64,000 nucleotides of DNA, taken from the NCBI GenBank assembly GCA_000437215.1, contig FR898640.1, forward strand, positions 1 to 64,000, given 5' to 3'. Both the position numbers and the translations under genes were made by a program. Positions 36,942 to 46,900 of this stretch are shown in pieces. A model generated the notes under the pieces. That model searched no databases and was not told where the DNA came from. It saw only the letters and a program-made list of their open reading frames with translations. This DNA is from Clostridium sp. CAG:440 (lineage in GTDB: Bacteria; Bacillota; Clostridia; TANB77; CAG-508). Each line of letters starts with the position of its first letter. The stretch's first letter is position 1.

Positions 36942-36981
36942 TTCCACCAATTCACCACTTTGTTCCACTTTGCTCCACTTT
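36942..36981 (-). promoter_or_regulatory. MraZ operator: AAAGTGG decamer repeats
   Basis: On the minus strand three consecutive decamers AAAGTGGNNN (36972-36981, 36962-36971, 36952-36961) are followed by a weaker fourth copy containing GGTGG (36942-36951). This is the spacing and sequence expected for MraZ binding sites. They lie between the -10 of the promoter and the mraZ start, so binding would block transcription. Confidence 0.8.
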
Positions 36982-36987
36982 TATTTG

Positions 36988-37016
36988 ATTGTAATATAAC
37001 TTTTTTTATTTTGCAA
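36988..37016 (-). promoter_or_regulatory. Promoter of the mraZ cluster
   Basis: Minus strand TTGCAA (37011-37016) and TACAAT (36988-36993), spacer 17, directly upstream of the AAAGTGG repeats. Confidence 0.6.
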
Positions 37017-37129
37017 GTATTTTTTATAAATTTTTTAAAATTTTTAACTTTTTATTACAATTCTTTAGTTGTAATTATAAATTTAATAAATTTTTATATT
37101 ACATTTTCTTATATTTTTCGACTTTATAT

Positions 37130-37157
37130 TGACTTTTTTTATTATATTTTATATACT
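37130..37157 (+). promoter_or_regulatory. Candidate promoter of the 37179 gene
   Basis: TTGACT (37130-37135) and TATACT (37152-37157) with a 16-base spacer. The leader would be only about 15 bases and starts almost at the AAAGGAGG ribosome site, so a different -10 in this T/A-rich stretch is possible. Confidence 0.4.
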
Positions 37158-37178
37158 ACCTTCAAAGGAGGATGAATT

Positions 37179-37634
37179 ATGGATAAGTTTATGGAAAAAA
37201 TAAAAGGAACTAAAATATTAGGAATAATTGGAAACTTAATTTTAGCTGTAGCTGTATTTTTACCAGTTTTAACTGTATCTGTTTCATTATTTGGTATATC
37301 ACAAAGTCAATCAATTTCATATATCCAAGGTGATGGAATATTTGTTTTAATACTAGCTATTGTTAACTTATTAATTATTTTTGCTGACAAATTATCAGAA
37401 AAAGTTGCTTTTATGAAAAAATTATCAAACCAAAAATTCACATTAATTCCTACAGCAATAGTAGTTATTCTACTTATTGTATTAATATCTGGTAAATCTA
37501 GTGCAATTGGACAATTAGGTTCATATGCTTCACTTGCCAATATTAGTTATGGAATTGGTTTCTGGTTATTATGGATTGGTGCAGTTATTTCTGCAATCTA
37601 CCCATTCTTATATAAAGGAAACGAAACAAAATAA
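37179..37634 (+). CDS. Four-segment membrane protein of unknown function
   Basis: A 151-residue protein beginning MDKFMEKIKGTKILGIIG with four predicted membrane segments (about 15-35, 50-68, 85-105, 122-142) and a short basic tail. No family recognised with confidence. AAAGGAGG lies at ideal distance before the ATG. It is a single gene between divergent mraZ and convergent spo0A, ended by a bidirectional terminator. Codon use is like the rest of the window. Confidence 0.7.
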   Translation: MDKFMEKIKGTKILGIIGNLILAVAVFLPVLTVSVSLFGISQSQSISYIQGDGIFVLILAIVNLLIIFADKLSEKVAFMKKLSNQKFTLIPTAIVVILLIVLISGKSSAIGQLGSYASLANISYGIGFWLLWIGAVISAIYPFLYKGNETK

Positions 37635-37645
37635 TTAAATATAAC

Positions 37646-37675
37646 AAAAAACCTAAGTTTTAACTTAGGTTTTTT
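37646..37675. terminator. Bidirectional terminator between 37179 gene and spo0A
   Basis: A 14-base perfect inverted repeat (AAAAAACCTAAGTT and its complement) separated by two bases, with T-runs on both strands. Confidence 0.85.
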
Positions 37676-37681
37676 TCATTT

Positions 37682-38497
37682 TTATGCACTTTTTAATTCT
37701 AGTCTTAATTTATCTGCAATCATTGCAATAAATTCTGAATTTGTTGGCTTTCCTTTGCTTGCTGAAATCGTATAGCCAAAAATATTTTCAACTGCTTCTT
37801 GTTGGCCTCTTCCCCATGCGACCTCTATAGCATGGCGAATAGCACGTTATACACGGCTTGGTGTTGTAGAATATTTTCTAGCAATTTGTGGATATAAGCT
37901 TTTAGTAATTTGATTTATTACATCTATATCATTTACAACCATCATAATTGCTTCTCTTAAATATTGGTAACCTTTTATATGTGCTGGAACACCAACTTCA
38001 TGTATTAAATTTGTAACTAAAGCCTCTAAATGTTCTTCAGTTTTTGTATCTACATTTGATATTTCTATATATTGTGGTTTTATTTCTCTTCCTACAAAAT
38101 TATTTTTTTGACTTGGTTTATAAAATTTAAGTTCTCTTATTCTTTTAATTAATAACTCAATATCAAATGGTTTTACAACATAATATTCTGCTCCTAAACC
38201 AATTGCTTGACCAGTTATTTTATCTTGTCCAACTGCTGATAACATAATAAACATTGGTCTTTTTTCAAGCTTTATAAGATTAACATTTTCCAAAACTCCT
38301 AATCCATCTAAATGTGGCATTATAACATCTAATAATACAACATCTGGATTAGTATTTGTAATCATCTCTATGGCTTCATTTCCATCTCTTGCCATTCCTA
38401 TAACTTCCATATCTGGTTGTGATTCTAAATATGATGATAATGTTTTGCTAAACTCTTGATTGTCATCTGCAATTAAAACTGTAACTTTCTCTTTCAC
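37682..38497 (-). pseudogene. spo0A: spo0A with an in-frame stop in the DNA-binding domain
   Basis: Master regulator of sporulation. The receiver domain is intact (LIADDNQEFSKTL, phosphorylated aspartate in VVLLDVIMPHLDG, late lysine in VVKPFD). The DNA-binding domain is intact up to YSTTPSRV, where TAA (37847-37849, codon 217) stands in place of the expected GAA for glutamate. The same frame then continues RAIRHAIEVAWGRGQ to a normal end at 37682, 271 codons in all. The stop cuts the recognition helix, so a strict reading gives a non-functional protein. No CGG is involved. Start is GTG with AGGAGG upstream. Confidence 0.85.
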
Positions 38498-38524
38498 TTT
38501 TTTCCTCCTAAAATATTTTAAATA

Positions 38525-38572
38525 TTTGTCATCGACATTTACGATTATAGAAGTTTTTCAAGTGTTTTGCAA
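38525..38572 (-). promoter_or_regulatory. spo0A promoter with candidate 0A box
   Basis: Minus strand TTGCAA (38567-38572) and TATAAT (38544-38549), spacer 17. Just downstream, 38525-38540 contains TGTCGAT next to TGACAAA, close to the Spo0A box TGTCGAA. The arrangement suggests autoregulation; the box match is imperfect. Confidence 0.5.
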
Positions 38573-38611
38573 TAAAAAATTGTAAATTTTTTCCAATTTT
38601 CCATAAAAATA

Positions 38612-39250
38612 CTATTTTATTATACTTTTAGATATTAATTTTTTATCTAAAAATTTTATATCTCTTAAATTAATACTTTTATTGTTATAATCTTCCATTA
38701 GTTTAGCTTTTTTGTCCTCTTCCAACTCCAAATTACATGTAACATTATCTAAATAATTAACATTTTTTATAGCAATATTGTTTTTTCTACAGTAGTATTT
38801 AAATTTTTCAAATTCCGTATACTCTAATTCTACAAACATTTCACATCCTAATATTTTAGCTTGTTTTTTTGCAATTTTAATTGCATTTATTAAAGAATCA
38901 GAATATGCCCTAACAAGCCCTCCTGTACCAAGTAAAATGCCTCCAAAATATCTTGTTACAACAACCAAAATATTACATAATTCATTTTTTTGTAAAATAT
39001 TAAGCATTGGTGCACCAGCAGTTCCAGATGGTTCTCCATCATCACTAGCCTTTTCTACAATATGATTATTTTCAATTACCCTATATGCAAAGCAATTGTG
39101 TCTTGCATCATAGTAATTTTTTTTTAATTTTTTTATCTCATTTTCCGCTTCATCTTTACTATTTACCCTTATTAAATTTGCTATAAATTTTGATTTTTTT
39201 TCAGTTAAAGTATAATCTACATTTTCTTCAATAGTAACAAACTCTTCCAT
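38612..39250 (-). CDS. yigZ: YigZ/IMPACT family protein
   Basis: A 212-residue UPF0029 protein. The IMPACT N-terminal domain shows KSKFIANLIRV, NCFAYRV and the family signature DDGEPSGTAGAPMLNIL near 63, then NILVVVTRYFGGILLGTGGLVRAYSD. A DUF1949-like domain follows. Start at 39248-39250 is fixed by AAAAGGAG; a longer frame upstream overlaps the preceding gene. Function is uncertain in bacteria (a role in translation control has been suggested for relatives). Confidence 0.9.
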   Translation of the reverse strand: MEEFVTIEENVDYTLTEKKSKFIANLIRVNSKDEAENEIKKLKKNYYDARHNCFAYRVIENNHIVEKASDDGEPSGTAGAPMLNILQKNELCNILVVVTRYFGGILLGTGGLVRAYSDSLINAIKIAKKQAKILGCEMFVELEYTEFEKFKYYCRKNNIAIKNVNYLDNVTCNLELEEDKKAKLMEDYNNKSINLRDIKFLDKKLISKSIIK

Positions 39251-39260
39251 TTTTCTCCTT

Positions 39261-40502
39261 TTATTCTTTTCCAGCAGTATAACCTGTAGAATATGCAATT
39301 TGTAAATTAAATCCACCAGTATAACTATCTACATCTATAATTTCTCCTGCAAAATATAAACCATTTATTATTTTAGATTCCATTGTTTTAGGATTAATTT
39401 CCTTTATATTAACCCCTCCACTTGTAACTATTGCCTCTTCTATTGGTCTAAAAGCTTTTATTGTAAATTCTAAATGCTTTAAAATTTTTACAAGTTCTTT
39501 TCTTTCTTCCTTTTTTATTTCATTTACTTTCTTATTTGGGTTAATTTTACTTTTTTCTATAATAATTGGTATTAATTTTTGTGGTAACAATTTATCTAAA
39601 CTATTTTTAAATTGTTTATTTTTAAATTCTTCAAAGTCCCTAAGTATTCTTGAATCTAATTTTTCTTCTGTAAGAGCTGGTTTTAAATCTATTTGTAATA
39701 TTATATTTCTATTTTTTAATAGTTCTTCTTGTTTTTTGTACCTTACTAAATGTGATGATAAACTTAAAATAACAGGTCCTGAAACACCAAAATGAGTAAA
39801 AATCATTTCTCCAAAGTCATTATATATTACCTTGTTTTTAGTTTTATCTATTAAATTTATTTCTATATTTTTTAAGCTTAATCCTTGAAGCTCTTTTGTG
39901 TTTTCATATGTCTCTAATGGTACTAATGAAGGCTTTATTTTTGTAATTGTATGTCCAAGTTTTTTTACCATTTCATAGCCATCTCCTGTTGAGCCTGTTA
40001 GTGGGTAGCTTTTACCTCCTGTTGCAAGAATAATCTTATTTGCACTAATAATTTCATTATTGCATTTTACTGCCTTTACATTATTGCTTTCATCTACAAT
40101 AATTTCATCTACTTTAGTATTTAGCAAGATTTTAACATTAAATTGCTTTAATTTTTTAGTAAAACATTTTAAAACATCTTGTGATTTGTCTGTTATTGGA
40201 AATACTCTATTTCCTCTTTCTTCTTTAACTTCCAATCCTTGCTCTTTTAAAAAATTTATTATATCTTTATTTGTATAGTTTCTAAATGAACTATATAAAA
40301 ACATACCATTTCCAGGAGTATTTTTTATAAATTCTTCCATGTCTAAAGAAGATGTAATATTACATCTTCCTTTTCCCGTTATTAAAAGTTTTCTTCCTAA
40401 AGTTTGCATTTTTTCAATTAAAATTACTTCATTTCCATTTTCTGCAGAAGATATTGCAGCCATCATGCCAGCTGGTCCTCCACCAATAACTATTACTTTC
40501 AT
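39261..40502 (-). CDS. HI0933-family FAD flavoprotein
   Basis: A 413-residue NAD(P)/FAD-dependent oxidoreductase-like protein. The dinucleotide fold VIGGGPAGMMAAISSAENG opens the protein, followed by GRKLLITGKGRCNITSS near 37; the C-terminus has ATGGKSYPLTGSTGDGY and GLYFAGEIIDVDSYTGGFN, where FAD binds. These proteins are annotated as BaiN or aminoacetone oxidase-like flavoproteins; the substrate is unclear. It overlaps the upstream YnbB gene by four bases. Confidence 0.88.
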   Translation of the reverse strand: MKVIVIGGGPAGMMAAISSAENGNEVILIEKMQTLGRKLLITGKGRCNITSSLDMEEFIKNTPGNGMFLYSSFRNYTNKDIINFLKEQGLEVKEERGNRVFPITDKSQDVLKCFTKKLKQFNVKILLNTKVDEIIVDESNNVKAVKCNNEIISANKIILATGGKSYPLTGSTGDGYEMVKKLGHTITKIKPSLVPLETYENTKELQGLSLKNIEINLIDKTKNKVIYNDFGEMIFTHFGVSGPVILSLSSHLVRYKKQEELLKNRNIILQIDLKPALTEEKLDSRILRDFEEFKNKQFKNSLDKLLPQKLIPIIIEKSKINPNKKVNEIKKEERKELVKILKHLEFTIKAFRPIEEAIVTSGGVNIKEINPKTMESKIINGLYFAGEIIDVDSYTGGFNLQIAYSTGYTAGKE

Positions 40503-41755
40503 ATTTTCTCCATCTCTTGAATTGCTTTTAAAATTCCATATTTTCCGTATTCATATGTAAGTCCACCTTGCATATATGCAATATAAGGTTCTCTTAAAGG
40601 TCCATCACAACTTAGTTCAATTGTGGAACCCTGTGTAAATGTTCCTGCTGCCATAATTATTTTATCATCATACCCTCCCATGTCTCCTGGCTCAGGTATA
40701 ACATTTGAATCTATTGGTGAACCTTTTTGAATTCCCTGACAAAATTTTATTAATTTATCTGCACTTCCTAAACTTATTGTTTGAACAATATCTGCTCTTT
40801 TCTCATTCCATTTTGGTTCTACATTATAACCCAACTCTTCTAAAATTGCACTTGCAAATATTGCTGTTTTTAGGCTACTTGCAACTACACTAGGTGCAAA
40901 AAACAAACCTTTTAAAAATAATGTGTTTTGATTTAGTGATGGACCTATTTCTTTTCCTATTCCTGGTGCTGTAAGCCTTTGGGCACACATTTCTACAAGT
41001 TCTCTTTTACCAACTATATATGCTCCACTTGTTGCAATTCCTGCACCTAAATTTTTCATAAGTGACCCTACTGCTATATCTGCACCAACTTCTATTGGCT
41101 CTTTTTCTTCTACAAATTCTCCGTAACAATTGTCAACCATTATTATTACATCTTTATTGACTTTTCTAATTTCTTTAATTACATTTTCTATTTTACAAAT
41201 TTCTAAACTTTTCCTTGTAGAATACCCTCTTGATCTTTGGATTTCTACTAATTTTACATCTTTTTTTGATAACCTTTTTGTTATTTTTTCAATATCAAAA
41301 TCATTGTTTTGTAACTCTATTTGTTCATATTTTATTCCATATGCTTTTAATGAACTTTTATTTGGATTTTCTCCTATTCCTATTACTGTTTTTAATGTAT
41401 CATATGGCGCTCCTGTTATGCTAATCATTGTATCATTTGGGTATAATAGTCCAGATAACGTAATTGCAAGCGCATGTGTTCCTGATATTAACTGTGCTCT
41501 AACTAAACTATCTTCTGCTTTAAAAACTTTTGCATATATTTCTTCTATTTTGTTTCTTCCAGGTTCATCTATTCCATAACCTGTTGCTGAATTTAAATGC
41601 ATTTCTGATAAATTTGCTTCTTGAAATGCTTTTATTACTTTTAAACTATTTATTTGACATATATTATCTACATTTTTAAATTGTTCTTGTATTTTTTCTT
41701 CCACTTTTTTTGATAAAGCTATTATATTTTCTTCTCCCACTGGCTTTTCCTCCAA
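40499..41755 (-). CDS. YnbB-type PLP enzyme (aluminium resistance/methionine gamma-lyase family)
   Basis: A 418-residue fold-type I PLP protein. The PLP lysine is in GSLMKNLGAGIATSGAYIVG near 235; upstream IMVDNCYGEFVEEKEP holds the aspartate that contacts the ring nitrogen. The start region has the family pattern SEMHLNSATGYGIDEPGR. Homologues are labelled aluminium resistance protein or methionine gamma-lyase-like; the real substrate is not settled. It overlaps the flavoprotein gene. Confidence 0.85.
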   Translation of the reverse strand: MEEKPVGEENIIALSKKVEEKIQEQFKNVDNICQINSLKVIKAFQEANLSEMHLNSATGYGIDEPGRNKIEEIYAKVFKAEDSLVRAQLISGTHALAITLSGLLYPNDTMISITGAPYDTLKTVIGIGENPNKSSLKAYGIKYEQIELQNNDFDIEKITKRLSKKDVKLVEIQRSRGYSTRKSLEICKIENVIKEIRKVNKDVIIMVDNCYGEFVEEKEPIEVGADIAVGSLMKNLGAGIATSGAYIVGKRELVEMCAQRLTAPGIGKEIGPSLNQNTLFLKGLFFAPSVVASSLKTAIFASAILEELGYNVEPKWNEKRADIVQTISLGSADKLIKFCQGIQKGSPIDSNVIPEPGDMGGYDDKIIMAAGTFTQGSTIELSCDGPLREPYIAYMQGGLTYEYGKYGILKAIQEMEKI

Positions 41756-41816
41756 TTTTTATTTGGTTCTATTTTACTATAAATTCAGAGAAATATCAAG
41801 TAAATCTATTTTCTAA

Positions 41817-41858
41817 AAAACTAATAAAAGTTGGGTTTCCCCAACTTTTATTAGTTTT
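41817..41858 (-). terminator. Terminator at the rpsR stop
   Basis: A 18-19 base inverted repeat around GGGTTTCCCC, ending in T6 on the minus strand. It starts inside the last codons of rpsR and closes the rpsF-ssb-rpsR operon. Confidence 0.85.
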
Positions 41859-42129
41859 GGCTGTATGGTAATAAAGCAATGTGTCTTGCTCTTTTAACAG
41901 CTAATGTTATATCTCTTTGATGTTTTGCACATGCACCTGTATTTCTTCTAGGTAATATTTTACCTTTATCATTGATAAATTTCTTTAATTGTTCTGGATT
42001 TTTGTAATCTAAAACAAAGTTTTTATCACTGCAAAGTACACATACTTTTTTTCTTTGTTTTCTGAATCTTGGATTGTAATCCTCATCATAATTTTTATTA
42101 TTTCTCTTATTTTGTTTTTTATCTGCCAT
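41851..42129 (-). CDS. rpsR: Ribosomal protein S18
   Basis: A 92-residue S18. The conserved core is KKVCVLCSDKNFVLDYKNPEQLKKF and GKILPRRNTGACAKHQRD; the two cysteines of the CxxC variant are present, so it is the zinc-binding form. Third gene of the standard rpsF-ssb-rpsR operon; a terminator overlaps its stop codon. Confidence 0.96.
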   Translation of the reverse strand: MADKKQNKRNNKNYDEDYNPRFRKQRKKVCVLCSDKNFVLDYKNPEQLKKFINDKGKILPRRNTGACAKHQRDITLAVKRARHIALLPYSQN

Positions 42130-42149
42130 TATATTTTCCCCCCTTAAGA

Positions 42150-42581
42150 TTAAAATGGTAGGTCGTCTGTACTTGAAGATACTTCAAAATCTGATCCCAT
42201 GCTTCCAGGAGCAGTTGTTCCAAATGTATTTTCAAAATCATTATTTCCAACTTCTTGCTCTCTTTTGCTATCTGCAAAATAAGCTTCTTCTGCTACAACT
42301 TCTGTAACATAGTGTTTTGTTCCTTGATCATCGTCCCAAGTTCTTGTTTGTATTCTTCCTATAATACCTACTTGTTGACCTTTCTTAAAGTATTTACTAC
42401 AAAATTCTCCAAGTTTACTCCATGCAACTATATTTATAAAGTCTGCTTGTCTTTCTTCACCTTGTCTTGCAAATCTTCTGTTTACTGCTAAGCTAAATGA
42501 AGAAACCAATGTATTATTTGTTTGTGTATATCTTGTTTCTGGATCTCTTGTTAATCTTCCCATTAAAATTACTTTGTTCAT
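42150..42581 (-). CDS. ssb: Single-stranded DNA-binding protein
   Basis: A 143-residue SSB: OB-fold (MNKVILMGRLTRDPETRYT, FINIVAWSKLGEF, GRIQTRTWDDDQG) over about 105 residues, then a flexible linker and the acidic C-terminal tip DDLPF that recruits partner proteins. It lies between rpsF and rpsR, the normal place. Confidence 0.96.
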   Translation of the reverse strand: MNKVILMGRLTRDPETRYTQTNNTLVSSFSLAVNRRFARQGEERQADFINIVAWSKLGEFCSKYFKKGQQVGIIGRIQTRTWDDDQGTKHYVTEVVAEEAYFADSKREQEVGNNDFENTFGTTAPGSMGSDFEVSSSTDDLPF

Positions 42582-42650
42582 GTTTTATCACCTTTCTTTA
42601 CTTTAAATAAAGGCCCCTTCTTTATTTAATTGATTATTTGCTAATATAAA

Positions 42651-42935
42651 TTAGTCTTCTTTTTTTACTGTTATAAATTTCATAATGTCATCTGTTATTC
42701 TGTAGATTCTTTCGATTTCTGCAATAGCTTCTGGTTTTGATTCGAAATTAAATAATATGTATGTTCCTTCTTTACATTTGTTAATTTCATAAGCTAATGT
42801 TTTTTTACCCATATTTTCTGTTGATTCTACTTTTCCATTTTCATTTATTAATCCTGTAAATTTTTCTTCTAAAGCTTTTAGTCCTGCTTCATCTACACTT
42901 GGATTAACAATGATAATACTTTCGTATTTATTCAT
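42651..42935 (-). CDS. rpsF: Ribosomal protein S6
   Basis: A 94-residue S6: NKYESIIIVNPSVDEAGLKAL at the start, then ENMGKKTLAYEINKCKEG and YRITDDIMKFITVKKED. Start at 42933-42935 follows GGGAGGTG; the frame extending to 43013 would reach into the leader. First gene of the rpsF-ssb-rpsR operon with a promoter at 43022-43050. Confidence 0.95.
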   Translation of the reverse strand: MNKYESIIIVNPSVDEAGLKALEEKFTGLINENGKVESTENMGKKTLAYEINKCKEGTYILFNFESKPEAIAEIERIYRITDDIMKFITVKKED

Positions 42936-43021
42936 TATTTTCACCTCCCTTTGGATTTGTAACCTACATTTTGACTGTAAGTAGAGATTTGAAATAAGCT
43001 TTGCTTCTTTCAAACATAGCT

Positions 43022-43050
43022 ATTTTACCACATTTTTATATGTTTGACAA
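43022..43050 (-). promoter_or_regulatory. Promoter of rpsF-ssb-rpsR
   Basis: Minus strand TTGTCA (43045-43050) and TAAAAT (43022-43027), spacer 17. The leader of about 80 bases has a TTTGAAA...TTTCAAA inverted repeat. I looked for the CCG motif of the S6:S18 leader and did not find it. Confidence 0.6.
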
Positions 43051-43082
43051 CCCATTTTTCAAATATTTTTTTGCAAATTTTA

Positions 43083-43111
43083 TTGCATACATTTATTATT
43101 TATGCTATCAT
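43083..43111 (+). promoter_or_regulatory. Promoter of the 43137 gene
   Basis: TTGCAT (43083-43088) and TATCAT (43106-43111), spacer 17, with TTGGAGG before the ATG. It diverges from the rpsF promoter nearby. Confidence 0.5.
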
Positions 43112-43136
43112 TTAAACAAAATATTGGAGGCAAAAT

Positions 43137-43931
43137 ATGAACTATTTAATTTCAATTTCATGGCATATATTACCTATTTTTACAATAGAACAGGTACTAG
43201 AAAAAATAGAAAAATATGATAAAACTCATAAAATAGCAGGTATAGAAATTGCAAGCAAAGACTTTGAAACAATGAAAAAAGCAGTAGAATTCTCAATAAA
43301 ACATAACTATATTTTTCAATGTCACGCACCTAAAATAAGTACAAATGAAGAATTATTAGAATATTTATCAAATGTAGGAAAACTTGCAAAAATATTAAAT
43401 AAAAAAATTAATATTGTATTTCACAGTAAGGAAGATGATAATTTAAAAATAGCAAAATTAAACACAATTAATCTTTTAAATACCATATTTAACTACATAA
43501 AAGAAAATAACTTAAATATATCAATCTCTTTGGAAAATCTAAATTATCACCACAATCACGATAGAATTAATGTAGATAAAATTGATTCTATTTTATCTGA
43601 ATTTGATGATGTAAATTTCACATATGACATAGGACATGACATTTTTGATAATCATAACTACACAAAGTTATCTAAATTACAACTAAAAAAACTAAACAAC
43701 ATCCATATTCACAATGTTTGCAACAATAAAGACCACTGTGAAATAACTCCTACTTGTGATTACATAACTCAATTACGTGATAGTGTAAAATATTTAAAAA
43801 GCATTAATTATGAAAAAAGTATTGTTTTAGAAACTGGATTTAATAATTACCCTGGAAACAATTATGAAGAAAAACTTATTAATTATATAAAATCTTTTGA
43901 AAAAATTGAAGACATATTAAAAACCGAGTAA
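43137..43931 (+). CDS. TIM-barrel sugar isomerase/AP-endonuclease-2-like protein
   Basis: A 264-residue protein resembling the xylose isomerase-like TIM barrel family. Metal-binding type residues are seen in IFQCHAPKI, VFHSKEDD, SISLENLNYHH, FTYDIGHDI, NNIHIHNV and VLETGF, spaced as in the barrel strands. It is probably a sugar-phosphate isomerase/epimerase or endonuclease IV relative; the substrate cannot be told. Single gene with its own promoter and terminator, convergent with smc. Confidence 0.65.
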   Translation: MNYLISISWHILPIFTIEQVLEKIEKYDKTHKIAGIEIASKDFETMKKAVEFSIKHNYIFQCHAPKISTNEELLEYLSNVGKLAKILNKKINIVFHSKEDDNLKIAKLNTINLLNTIFNYIKENNLNISISLENLNYHHNHDRINVDKIDSILSEFDDVNFTYDIGHDIFDNHNYTKLSKLQLKKLNNIHIHNVCNNKDHCEITPTCDYITQLRDSVKYLKSINYEKSIVLETGFNNYPGNNYEEKLINYIKSFEKIEDILKTE

Positions 43932-43942
43932 AACTCGGTTTT
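43921..43942. terminator. Terminator at the end of the 43137 gene
   Basis: AAACCGAGT/ACTCGGTTT with a four-base loop, overlapping the stop codon and followed by a T-run on the plus strand. It also lies just after the smc stop on the other strand. Confidence 0.8.
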
Positions 43943-43945
43943 TTA

Positions 43946-46900
43946 TTATTTTAATTTCATTGAAAGTAATTTAGAAATTCCACTTTCCTCCATTGTTACT
44001 CCATAAACTGTATCTGCCGCTTCCATTGAACCTTTTCTATGTGTAATTACTAAAAATTGTGTATTTTTTGAAAATTTCTTTAAATATTCTGCATATCTAA
44101 AAACATTAACATCATCCAAAGCAGCCTCAATTTCGTCCAGTACACAAAATGGTGCAGGATTAATCTTTAATATAGCAAACAATAGAGCAATTGCTGTAAA
44201 TGCCTTTTCTCCACCTGATAAAAGCATCATATTTTGCAATTTTTTTCCTGGTGGCTGAACAGTAATATCTATTCCACATTCTAAAATGTTATCTTCATCT
44301 GCAAGTGTAAGTGTTGCATTTCCTCCTCCAAACAATTCTTTAAATACTTCTCCAAAATTTTTATTTATAATTTCAAATTGTTTTTTAAATTGTTCTTTCA
44401 TTATAACTGTCATTTCAGATATTATTTTTCTAAGTTTTGCCATTGTTTCTTCTAAATCGCATCTTTGTTCACTCATAAAGTCATATCTTTGTTTTAATGT
44501 TTTATATTCTTCTATTGAATCAATATTTACACTTCCAAGTTCTCTTATATCTGCTCGTAAGTTATTGACTTTCTTTTGAGTTAATGCCACATTGTCTGGT
44601 TTTTTATAATCAACAACATTGTTTGGTGTAAGTTCGTATTCTTCCCACATTTTGTTTATTATTCCATTTATATCATCTTCTAGTTTTGTCTTTTTAACAT
44701 CTATTTTTACTATTTGTGATTTTAAGTCTTCTATTACACTAAATTTAGCTGTAATTTCTACTTCTTGATTTTCTAATTTTTTATTTTTTTCTATTCTTTG
44801 TCCTTTTAGTTCTTCTATTTTATTTCCACTTTGTTTAACATCTTGCTTAATTTTTTCTATTTTTTGTTTTGTTTGCTCTATCGTTTCTTCAAGTTCTTTA
44901 TTACTTTCTTTAATTTCAGATATTTGGTTTGTCTTATTTTCTATACTTTTTTTAGTATTTTCTATGTCCAAATTTATTCTTTCTTCTATTTCTTGTATAG
45001 AACTTTCACTTTCGTCAAATGATGATACAGAAATTTTTAAATTTGTTATATCAAAATTTAAATCATCTATATATTTTTGGTTATCTTTATTAAGTTCTGC
45101 AAACTCTGTAATTATTTTGTTTAATTCTTCTATTTGGCAAGTTAATGTATCTATTTGCTTAATATATTCTTGTTTTTTAGTAACCAAATTTTTCTTATTT
45201 ACCTCTATTTCTTGTCCTTCTTGTTTTACTTTATTTAGCCTGTTTTCAATCTTTTGAATATTTTCTTCTATAAGCTCTAATTTTTGTTTTTTTGTTGCAT
45301 ATTCTATTTCTATTTCTTGCAATTGTTTTTCTAAATTTTGTGCAAGCTCTAAAATATCTTCTATAGAGTTTTCATATTCTTCTTTTTCTAGTTTTAACTT
45401 TTCTACTTTTTCTTTTTCTTTTTTTATTTGTTTTTCTAAGCCTTCTATTTCTCTTCCTCTACCTAAAATATTTACTGTTTTTTTGCTAACAGAACCTCCT
45501 GTAATTGCTCCAGATGGATTAATTAAATCTCCTTCTAGTGTTATAATTCTAAATGAATAGCTATTGTTTTTTGCAAGTTTAATTGCTGTATTCATGTTAT
45601 CAACAACTACAGTTCTACCAAGTAAATTAAGTATTATTTGCTCATATTTTTTGCTATATTTTACAAGATCTGATGCAATTCCAATAAAACCATTATCTTT
45701 TCCCTTTACTTTATCTAGTTTTTTCCCTTTTACAGATGAAATTGGTAAAAATGATGCTCTTCCTAAATTGTTTTTTCTTAAATGTTCTACTAATTTTTTT
45801 GCATCTTCTTCTGTTTCAGTAACAATATTTTGAAGACTTATTCCAAGGCACATTTCTATTGCTGTTTCATACTCTTTTGGAACTTCTATTACATTTGCTA
45901 AAACTCCATGCATACCTTTTCCAAGGTCTTTTATGTTTTCACAATCATTTAATAAAGCTTTTACACTTTTTACATAACCTTCTTTTTCTTTTTCAGTTTC
46001 AATTAAAAATTTTAATCTTGATTCTTTTACTCTTATTTCACTTTCTAAAATATTAATATTATTTTCATAAGATTTTATTTTTTTGTTTGCTTCTTCTTTT
46101 TGATTTGAAATTTTTTCTAAATCGGCTACAACTTTTGTTTTTTTAGAATCAATACTATAAAATTCTTTTGCTATTTCTTCTTTTCTAATTCTTGTACTAT
46201 CTAGTTCTGAAATATTTGATTGAATCTCTTGTTTTATTTGTTTTTGTCTTTTTTCATAATTTTCATATTTTACATTTTCTGCACTAATTAATGATTGTAA
46301 TTCATATTTTTTATCTGTATCTTCATCAACTATCTTTTTGTGTTCTTCTATTTCTAATTCTTTTTTTGATAGTTTACTACTTATTTTTTCTAATTCTTCT
46401 TCTTTTGCTTTTAATTCTTCTTCAAATTTTTCTTTGTTTGTCCTTAGATTATTCTTTTTTTCTTGTTTTTGTTTTATTTCTTCTTGCAATTCTTCTATTT
46501 TGGTGTTTAATTCTTTTATTTCTTCTTCATATCTTTTAGAGTTTTCATTATTATTTGTAATTCTGGTATTTGCTACATTTATGTCTGAATTTAGCATTTC
46601 TATTTCTTTTTTGCTTTCAAATCCCAAGTTTGACATTTCTTCAATCTTTATTGTTATTTCATCTATTTCATTTTTTAGCTCTTCTTTTAAACTTTTTATT
46701 CTTTCTAGTCTTCCTTCTTCGTCTTTGCAATTTGTTTTTAATATGTCTTCATCTTGCACAATTTGGTTTAATGTTTCTTTATATTTTTCTATATTAAAAA
46801 TAAATAAACCAATTTCTATATTTTTTAATTCTTCTCTTAAATTTAAATATTTTTTTGCTTTGTCTGCCTGCATCTTTAATGGTTCTATATTTGCCTCTAT

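Noticed and set aside
37847..37849. spo0A stop as another CGG frameshift
   Set aside because: No CGG is present and the frame is the same on both sides; it is a substitution-type stop, so it is treated separately.
37847..37849. TAA recoded as glutamate
   Set aside because: TAA is the normal stop of many genes here. Only this site and one in a pseudogene would support it.
42936..43021. S6:S18 leader motif
   Set aside because: A small inverted repeat exists but the expected CCG bulge is absent.
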